From the NCBI RefSeq assembly GCF_016881005.1, contig NZ_JACOPV010000017.1, forward strand, positions 99,809 through 163,808: a stretch of DNA of 64,000 nucleotides, given 5' to 3'. Below, piece by piece: positions 58,930 to 64,000 of the stretch (its first letter is position 1; each line of letters starts with the position of its first letter). The notes under the pieces were generated by a model. That model did not search any database. It had not been told where the DNA came from and saw nothing but the letters and a program-made list of their open reading frames with translations. A program made the translations under genes and the position numbers. The stretch is from Pseudomonas arcuscaelestis (GTDB taxonomy: Bacteria > Pseudomonadota > Gammaproteobacteria > Pseudomonadales > Pseudomonadaceae).

Positions 58930-59694
58930 TTACTTCAGGCTGCCCGAAAGGAATTGCTGCAGGCGCTCGGACTGCGGATTGACCAGCACTTCGCGCGGGT
59001 TACCGGTTTCCTCCACCAGGCCTTTGTGCAGGAACACCAACTGGTTCGACACTTCGCGGGCAAAGCCCATTTCGTGCGTGACAACCACCATGGTCCGGCC
59101 TTCCTGGGCCAGCGACTGCATGACCTTGAGCACATCACCGACCAGTTCGGGGTCGAGCGCCGAGGTAGGTTCGTCGAACAGCATGACCTCCGGCTCCATC
59201 GCCAGCGCACGGGCAATGGCTACACGCTGCTGCTCACCACCGGACATATGCCCAGGATAGGCATCCTTGCGATGCGACACACCGACCTTGGCCAGGTAAT
59301 GCTCGGCTTTTTCCAAGGCATCCTTTTTCGACATGCCGAGCACGTGAACCGGTGCTTCGATGATGTTTTCCAGTGCGGTCATGTGCGACCACAGATTGAA
59401 GTGCTGAAACACCATCGACAGGCGCGAGCGCATGCGCTGCAACTGCTTGGGATCGGCCGCTTTCAGCGCGCCGTCCTTGTTGGCCACCAACTTGAGCTCT
59501 TCGTTGTTGAGCAGGATCTTGCCTGCATGCGGCTGCTCAAGCAGGTTAATGCAACGCAGGAAAGTACTTTTGCCCGAACCACTGGAGCCGATGATGCTGA
59601 TCACGTCGCCCGCCTTTGCGGCCAGGGACACGCCCTTGAGCACTTCGTGACTGCCATAGCGTTTATGCAGGTCTTGGACTTGAAGTTTGTACAT
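58930..59694 (-). CDS. aotP: Arginine/ornithine ABC transporter ATP-binding protein AotP
   Basis: 254 residues from the ATG at 59694; a GTG 15 bases upstream is rejected. Walker A ISIIGSSGSGKST, Q-loop MVFQHFNLWSHM, signature HMSGGEQQRVAIARAL, Walker B EVMLFDEPTSALD, switch His in VVVTHEMGFA. HisP/AotP-type polar amino-acid importer ATPase, working with AotQM and AotJ. It sits between aotM and argR. Confidence 0.96.
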   Translation of the reverse strand: MYKLQVQDLHKRYGSHEVLKGVSLAAKAGDVISIIGSSGSGKSTFLRCINLLEQPHAGKILLNNEELKLVANKDGALKAADPKQLQRMRSRLSMVFQHFNLWSHMTALENIIEAPVHVLGMSKKDALEKAEHYLAKVGVSHRKDAYPGHMSGGEQQRVAIARALAMEPEVMLFDEPTSALDPELVGDVLKVMQSLAQEGRTMVVVTHEMGFAREVSNQLVFLHKGLVEETGNPREVLVNPQSERLQQFLSGSLK

Positions 59695-59760
59695 GCTGTC
59701 GGTTCTCACAAAGCTGTCAGTCTTGAGCTAACGCCCAGGGCAAAAAAGTTACCGCAGGCC

Positions 59761-60459
59761 TTAGCCCTTGCGCGGCGCCAGGTAGCCAAGCCAGCGGCGC
59801 TCGGCCAACTTGAACAGGCGTACCAGAATGAACGTCAGGCACAGATAGAACACGCCGGCAGTGATGTAGGCTTCGAACGGCAGGTAATACTGGGCATTGA
59901 CCGTGCGCGCTGCGCCAGTGATGTCAATCAGGGTAACGATCGACGCCAGACTGGTGGTTTGCAGCATCATGATCACTTCGTTGCTGTACTGCGGCAGAGC
60001 CCGGCGCAACGCCGACGGCAGCAGGATGCGGCGATACATCTTGACCCGCGACATGCCCATGGCCTTGGCCGCCTCGATCTCGCCGTGCGGCGTAGCCCTG
60101 AGGCTGCCGGCTATGATTTCCGCGGTGTAGGCACTGGTATTGATGGCAAAGGCCAGGCAAGCACAGAAGGTTGCGCTGGACAGCCACGGCCACAGGAAGC
60201 TCTCACGCACCGCCTCGAATTGAGCCAGTCCGTAGTAGATCAGGAACAACTGCACCAGCATCGGCGTGCCGCGAATCACATAGGTGTAGAGCCAGGCAGT
60301 CAGGTTGACCAGCGGCTGCTTGGAAACGCGCATCAACCCCAGTGGGATGGCCGTCAGCAAACCGAAGAACAGCGACAGCGCCAGCAACTTGAGGGTAGTC
60401 AGCAAACCACCCAGATACAGGGGCATCGCTTCCCAGATGACGTTGTAGTCGAAAATCAT
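59761..60459 (-). CDS. aotM: Arginine/ornithine ABC transporter permease AotM
   Basis: 232 residues with about five membrane helices. TYVIRGTPMLVQLFLIYYGL and the ATPase-coupling loop SLRATPHGEIEAAKAMGMSRVKMYRRILLPSALR (EAA loop, quoted in part) are typical of HisM-type permeases. Its start overlaps the aotQ stop by 4 bases. Confidence 0.95.
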   Translation of the reverse strand: MIFDYNVIWEAMPLYLGGLLTTLKLLALSLFFGLLTAIPLGLMRVSKQPLVNLTAWLYTYVIRGTPMLVQLFLIYYGLAQFEAVRESFLWPWLSSATFCACLAFAINTSAYTAEIIAGSLRATPHGEIEAAKAMGMSRVKMYRRILLPSALRRALPQYSNEVIMMLQTTSLASIVTLIDITGAARTVNAQYYLPFEAYITAGVFYLCLTFILVRLFKLAERRWLGYLAPRKG

Positions 60460-61145
60460 AGATCAGCCGCCTTTACGCCAACCGAGTAGCGCTTCTCGAG
60501 GTAACGCAGGGCCAGCAGCGAGACACTGGTGATCACCAGGTAAAGGGCTGCGACCGCCAGGTAGAAGGTGAAAGGTTCACGCGTGGCATCCGCTGCCTGC
60601 TTGGCCTTGAACATCATATCCTGCAGACCGACTACGGAAATCAGTGCCGTAGCCTTGGTCAGAACCAGCCAATTGTTGGTGAAACCTGGAATGGCCAGGC
60701 GAATCATCTGCGGCACCATGACCCTGAAAAACACCTGCAGACTGCTCATGCCATACGCCACGCCGGCCTCGGCCTGCCCTTTGGGAATGGCCATGAAAGC
60801 GCCGCGAAATGTCTCTGAAAGGTAGGCACCAAAAATAAAACCCAGGGTGCCGACGCCCGCTACCAGCGGATTGAGATCAATGTAGTCGTCGTAACCGAGC
60901 AGCGGTGCGACGCGATTAAGCAGGTCCTGACCACCGTAGAAGATCAGCAGGATCAGTACCAGGTCGGGAATCCCGCGGATTACCGTGGAATACAGGTCGC
61001 CCAGCCAGGCCAGCCAGCGCACTGGCGACAGACGCAGGGATACACCGATAAGGCCGAGTACAATGGCAAGGGCCATAGACGACAAGGCAAGCTGCAGCGT
61101 AAGCCACACGCCGTCGAGGATAACTGCCCCGTAGCCTTTCAACAT
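60456..61145 (-). CDS. aotQ: Arginine/ornithine ABC transporter permease AotQ
   Basis: 229 residues from Met at 61145, preceded by GAGG; the longer frame is rejected, and this length equals P. aeruginosa AotQ. HisQ-type permease with STVIRGIPDLVLILLIFYGG and the EAA loop KGQAEAGVAYGMSSLQVFFRVMVPQM (quoted in part). Partner of AotM in the inner-membrane channel. Confidence 0.95.
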   Translation of the reverse strand: MLKGYGAVILDGVWLTLQLALSSMALAIVLGLIGVSLRLSPVRWLAWLGDLYSTVIRGIPDLVLILLIFYGGQDLLNRVAPLLGYDDYIDLNPLVAGVGTLGFIFGAYLSETFRGAFMAIPKGQAEAGVAYGMSSLQVFFRVMVPQMIRLAIPGFTNNWLVLTKATALISVVGLQDMMFKAKQAADATREPFTFYLAVAALYLVITSVSLLALRYLEKRYSVGVKAADL

Positions 61146-61235
61146 AATGAGGTCCTCGACCTTTGGGATGAAAAAATGGTGCAAACCTCAGAGTCTCTGC
61201 TGCTTGCACCATTACACAGGTGTCACGTCGACGAT

Positions 61236-62021
61236 TTACTTGGCTTCAGGGCCGTAGATGTCGAAGTTGAAGTACTTGTCCTGGATCTGCTTGTACTTGC
61301 CATTGGCACGGATACCGGCGATGGCAGCGTTGATACGATCCAGGTTGGCCTTGTCGCCCTTGCGTACGGCAATGCCGACGCCGTCACCGAAGTACTTCAC
61401 ATCGGTAAAGGACGGACCAACGAAGGCGTAGCCCTTGCCAGCGTCAGTCTTCAGGAAGCCGTCTTCAAGCAGCGTAGCATCGGCCACGGTGCCATCCAGA
61501 CGACCCGCCGCTACGTCCAGATAGATTTCGTTCTGGGTGCCGTAAGGAACGATGGTGGCACCTTGAGGAGCCAGGACTTCCTTGGCGAAACGATCGTGGA
61601 TCGAGCCACGCTGCACACCAATTTTCTTGCCCTTGAGCTCGGACAGATTGTCGCTGACGGTGGTGCCTTCCTTCATCACCAGACGCGCTGGGGTCAGGTA
61701 GTACTTACCGGTGAAGTCCACGGACTTCTTGCGGTCTTCAGTGATCGACATGGACGAGAGAATGGCGTCGATCTTGCGCACTTTGAGTGCTGGGATCAGG
61801 CCGTCGAACTCTTGCTCGACCCAAGTACACTTGACCTTCAGCTCTTCGCACAAGGCGTTGCCGATGTCGTAGTCGAAGCCAACGATGCTGCCATCGGGCG
61901 CTTTCGAGGCGAACGGTGGGTAAGCGGCCTCGATACCGATTTTCAGCGGTTTCTCATCAGCCAGCGATGCCAGGGAAAACACGGACAGCGCCAGTGCGCC
62001 AAGCAGTGCGAGTTTCTTCAT
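61236..62021 (-). CDS. aotJ: Periplasmic arginine/ornithine-binding protein AotJ
   Basis: 261 residues from Met at 62021, preceded by GGAG; the 84-residue upstream extension is rejected. Signal peptide (about 1-21: MKKLALLGALALSVFSLASLA) then the HisJ-type fold: LKIGIEAAYPPFASKAPDGS, VGFDYDIGNALC, ITEDRKKSVDFTGKYY, GKKIGVQRGS. It captures arginine/ornithine for AotQMP. An ArgR half-site and a 528-base gap lie upstream. Confidence 0.96.
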   Translation of the reverse strand: MKKLALLGALALSVFSLASLADEKPLKIGIEAAYPPFASKAPDGSIVGFDYDIGNALCEELKVKCTWVEQEFDGLIPALKVRKIDAILSSMSITEDRKKSVDFTGKYYLTPARLVMKEGTTVSDNLSELKGKKIGVQRGSIHDRFAKEVLAPQGATIVPYGTQNEIYLDVAAGRLDGTVADATLLEDGFLKTDAGKGYAFVGPSFTDVKYFGDGVGIAVRKGDKANLDRINAAIAGIRANGKYKQIQDKYFNFDIYGPEAK

Positions 62022-62173
62022 CTGGAACTCCATCGGTAAAGGGCAATACGAGGCAGCGGATAACAACTGCCCAATTTGCGAATGGGTACAACGCGAGCTG
62101 CGCAGGGTCGACGAAACGTCTGACACACCACGAGCGAGTGATCGGCATTTTAGCGACAGCTCCGAAGCCGATG

Positions 62174-62189
62174 TTTCCTCAATGCGACA
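62174..62189 (-). promoter_or_regulatory. ArgR half-site at the aotJ promoter
   Basis: The minus strand reads TGTCGCATTGAGGAAA, an exact TGTCGCN8AA. A second TGTCGC (62153-62158) follows 31 bases on. It lies about 155 bases upstream of aotJ, in the gap that also holds the acs 3' hairpins. Confidence 0.65.
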
Positions 62190-62457
62190 ACTAGTTATAG
62201 AAGCGCAGGAACCAAGGGGCGGAGATATTGACAGCTTTCGCAGAATATGCAAAAGCAAAAGACAAATAACCAATCAATGAAGCAATAAGCGGGCCTATTA
62301 TTGGCAAAGCCTTCTAATCCGGCAAGTGTAGCCTTTCAGCGGGCTCAATTTGCCGCCGTGATTGCACCGAAATCGACCGTTAGTGTTTCCCTTGGCCCCG
62401 TTACCGGCCAGCACCGGTGACAGATTGGTTACCGATGATTGTCGGAGTAACAGAAAG

Positions 62458-62495
62458 CACAAAGCCCCGCAGGCACTGCCTGACGGGGCTTTGTG
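62458..62495 (-). terminator. Terminator of acs
   Basis: CACAAAGCCCCG (62458-62469) and CGGGGCTTTGTG (62484-62495) form a 12-bp perfect stem, with an inner CAGGC/GCCTG stem. It lies 55 bases past the acs stop on the minus strand. Confidence 0.8.
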
Positions 62496-62504
62496 GCGCT
62501 TGGG

Positions 62505-62536
62505 CAGGTTAGCTCCCAGGCGTGGGAGCTAACCTG
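62505..62536. repeat. 14-bp perfect inverted repeat after acs
   Basis: CAGGTTAGCTCCCA (62505-62518), a 4-base loop GGCG, and TGGGAGCTAACCTG (62523-62536). It lies between the acs stop and the acs terminator, giving two consecutive strong hairpins in the acs 3' untranslated region. Confidence 0.8.
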
Positions 62537-62549
62537 CACAGCGATACCT

Positions 62550-64000
62550 TTAGGCGCAAACCTTGCTCATATCCTTATGGGTATCGATCAATTGCTGAAC
62601 CACTCCCGGATCGGCCAGTGTCGAGATATCACCCAAGCCATCGTACTCAGCCGTGGCGATCTTGCGCAGAATGCGGCGCATAATCTTGCCCGAACGGGTC
62701 TTCGGCAGGCCAGGCGCCCACTGAATGACATCCGGGGAAGCAATCGGGCCAATTTCCTTGCGCACCCAGTTTTTCAGCTCCAGGCGCAACGCCTCGCTCG
62801 GCTCCTCGCCACCGTTGAGGGTCACGTACACGTAGATACCTTGACCCTTGATGTCGTGAGGCACGCCAACCACCGCAGCCTCAGCCACTTTCGGGTGCGC
62901 AACCATAGCGCTTTCGATCTCGGCAGTACCCATGCGGTGGCCCGATACGTTGAGCACGTCATCGACGCGACCGGTGATCCAGTAATAACCGTCTTCGTCA
63001 CGGCGAGCGCCGTCACCGGTGAAGTACATGCCACGGAACGTCTTGAAGTAGGTGTCGACGAAGCGATCGTGGTCACCGTACAGCGAACGCGACTGACCTG
63101 GCCAGGAGTCGAGGATCACCAGGTTGCCTTCGGCAGCGCCATCGATCAGGTTGCCGAGGTTATCCACCAGGGCCGGCACCACACCAAAGAATGGACGGGT
63201 CGCCGAACCTGGCTTGAGGGCCGTGGCACCCGGCAACGGGCTGATCAGAACACCGCCAGTCTCGGTCTGCCACCAGGTATCAACAATCGGGCAACGCTCC
63301 TTGCCAACAGTCTGGTAGTACCAGTTCCAGGCTTCCGGGTTGATCGGCTCACCCACCGAACCGAGCAGGCGCAAGCTTGAACCATCGGCGCCGGCAACAG
63401 CAGCCTGACCTTCAGCCATCATTGCGCGGATAGCAGTTGGAGCGGTGTAGAGAATATTGACCTTGTGCTTGTCGATGATCTTCGACACACGGGTGATATC
63501 CGGATAGTTCGGTACACCTTCGAACAGTACCGTGGTAGCACCATTGGCCAGCGGACCATAGACAATGTAGCTGTGGCCGGTGACCCAGCCGACGTCGGCG
63601 GTGCACCAGTAGACTTCACCCGGGCGATAGTCGAACACCCGCTCGTGCGTCAATGCCGCGTACACCATGTAGCCACCAGTGGTGTGCAGCACACCTTTTG
63701 GCTTACCGGTGGAACCTGAGGTGTAAAGGATGAACAGCGCCTCTTCGGCACCCATCTCTTTTGGTGCACAGTGGCTGGAGGCGACCTTCATCAGGTCTTC
63801 GTACCAGATATCACGATGTTGGTGCCAGGCAATGTCACCGCCGGTGCGCTTGCACACGATGATCTTCTGCACGCTGGCGGTTTCCGGGTTGGTCAGCGCC
63901 AGGTCGACATTGGCCTTGAGCGGCGTACGACGACCACCACGCAGACCTTCGTCAGCGGTGATCACCACTTTGGATTTGCAGTCGATAATGCGTCCAGCCA
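62550..64000 (-). CDS. acs: Acetyl-CoA synthetase, 5' end beyond window
   Basis: At least 483 C-terminal residues; the frame continues through the window edge with the Acs block GRIIDCKSKVVITADEGLRGGR. The ATP-binding P-loop ILYTSGSTGKPKGVLHTTGGY, WWQTETGG, the DDVLNVSGHRMGTAEIESAM hinge/core motif, and the acetylated-lysine region LPKTRSGKIMRRILRKIA (target Lys in RSGKIMRR) are all present. It activates acetate to acetyl-CoA through acetyl-AMP. The gene ends with two strong hairpins and then the aot promoter region. Confidence 0.97.
   Translation of the reverse strand, partial: AGRIIDCKSKVVITADEGLRGGRRTPLKANVDLALTNPETASVQKIIVCKRTGGDIAWHQHRDIWYEDLMKVASSHCAPKEMGAEEALFILYTSGSTGKPKGVLHTTGGYMVYAALTHERVFDYRPGEVYWCTADVGWVTGHSYIVYGPLANGATTVLFEGVPNYPDITRVSKIIDKHKVNILYTAPTAIRAMMAEGQAAVAGADGSSLRLLGSVGEPINPEAWNWYYQTVGKERCPIVDTWWQTETGGVLISPLPGATALKPGSATRPFFGVVPALVDNLGNLIDGAAEGNLVILDSWPGQSRSLYGDHDRFVDTYFKTFRGMYFTGDGARRDEDGYYWITGRVDDVLNVSGHRMGTAEIESAMVAHPKVAEAAVVGVPHDIKGQGIYVYVTLNGGEEPSEALRLELKNWVRKEIGPIASPDVIQWAPGLPKTRSGKIMRRILRKIATAEYDGLGDISTLADPGVVQQLIDTHKDMSKVCA

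Noticed and set aside
58831..60489. 552-codon rightward ORF opposite aotP-aotM
   Set aside because: Antisense shadow of two transporter genes with all their motifs intact.

Overview
This window is chromosomal DNA of a fluorescent-type Pseudomonas (fluorescens/putida lineage). The genus call rests on gene orders that are standard there: the flgBCDE / flgFGHIJKL flagellar blocks beside cheV-cheR and flgAMN, the bkdR-bkdAA-bkdAB-bkdB-lpdV operon, alaS-lysC-csrA followed by tRNA-Ser and tRNA-Arg, and the aot (arginine/ornithine uptake) - argR - aruCFGDB-astE arginine succinyltransferase locus. No insertion sequence, transposase, integrase, CRISPR array or rRNA was seen.

Layout. 1-4.5 kb holds two leftward glycosyltransferase genes, one cut by the window edge. 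The second is a very large multi-domain enzyme of the flagellin-glycosylation type. 4.5-21 kb is the axial-structure flagellar region: leftward cheV, cheR, flgB-C-D-E, then flgF-G-H-I-J-K-L, and rightward flgA, flgM, flgN and flgZ (ycgR). Good sigma-54 promoters precede flgB, flgF and possibly flgA, and a textbook FliA (sigma-28) promoter precedes flgM. A 62-residue secreted protein sits between flgE and flgF. 21-24 kb carries an MFS transporter, a glutamine-synthetase-like ligase and bkdR. 24.5-29.6 kb is the branched-chain keto-acid dehydrogenase operon. 29.6-33.4 kb carries a LysR regulator divergent from a GST and a flavin-dependent oxidoreductase, then a PAS-GGDEF cyclase.

33.4-40.1 kb is the most accessory-looking part. 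It has an A+T-rich phosphoethanolamine-transferase-like gene, then a four-gene pentitol/pentulose cassette (ribitol-2-dehydrogenase-like SDR, LacI regulator, FGGY kinase, transaldolase). Four copies of one 18-bp palindrome, AATGT-nnACGTnn-ACATT, lie in its two promoter regions. The cassette ends next to a tRNA-Arg(CCT) gene and has no transporter of its own.

40-49 kb is conserved core: a small membrane-anchored protein, a lone phnN, amrZ, mgtE, three tandem tRNA-Arg(ACG) genes, tRNA-Ser(GCT), csrA, lysC and alaS. 49-50 kb has an FMN riboswitch in front of a type-II lumazine synthase (RibH2-like). 50-62 kb is arginine catabolism and uptake with ArgR boxes in both promoter regions. The window ends inside acs (acetyl-CoA synthetase).

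How it works together: the flagellar genes build the rod, hook and hook-filament junction. FlgM couples hook completion to FliA, the glycosyltransferases probably decorate flagellin, and FlgZ, AmrZ, CsrA and the GGDEF protein are motility/biofilm switches. The bkd, aru/aot and acs genes feed amino-acid carbon to acetyl-CoA and the TCA cycle. The pentitol cassette would feed the pentose phosphate pathway.
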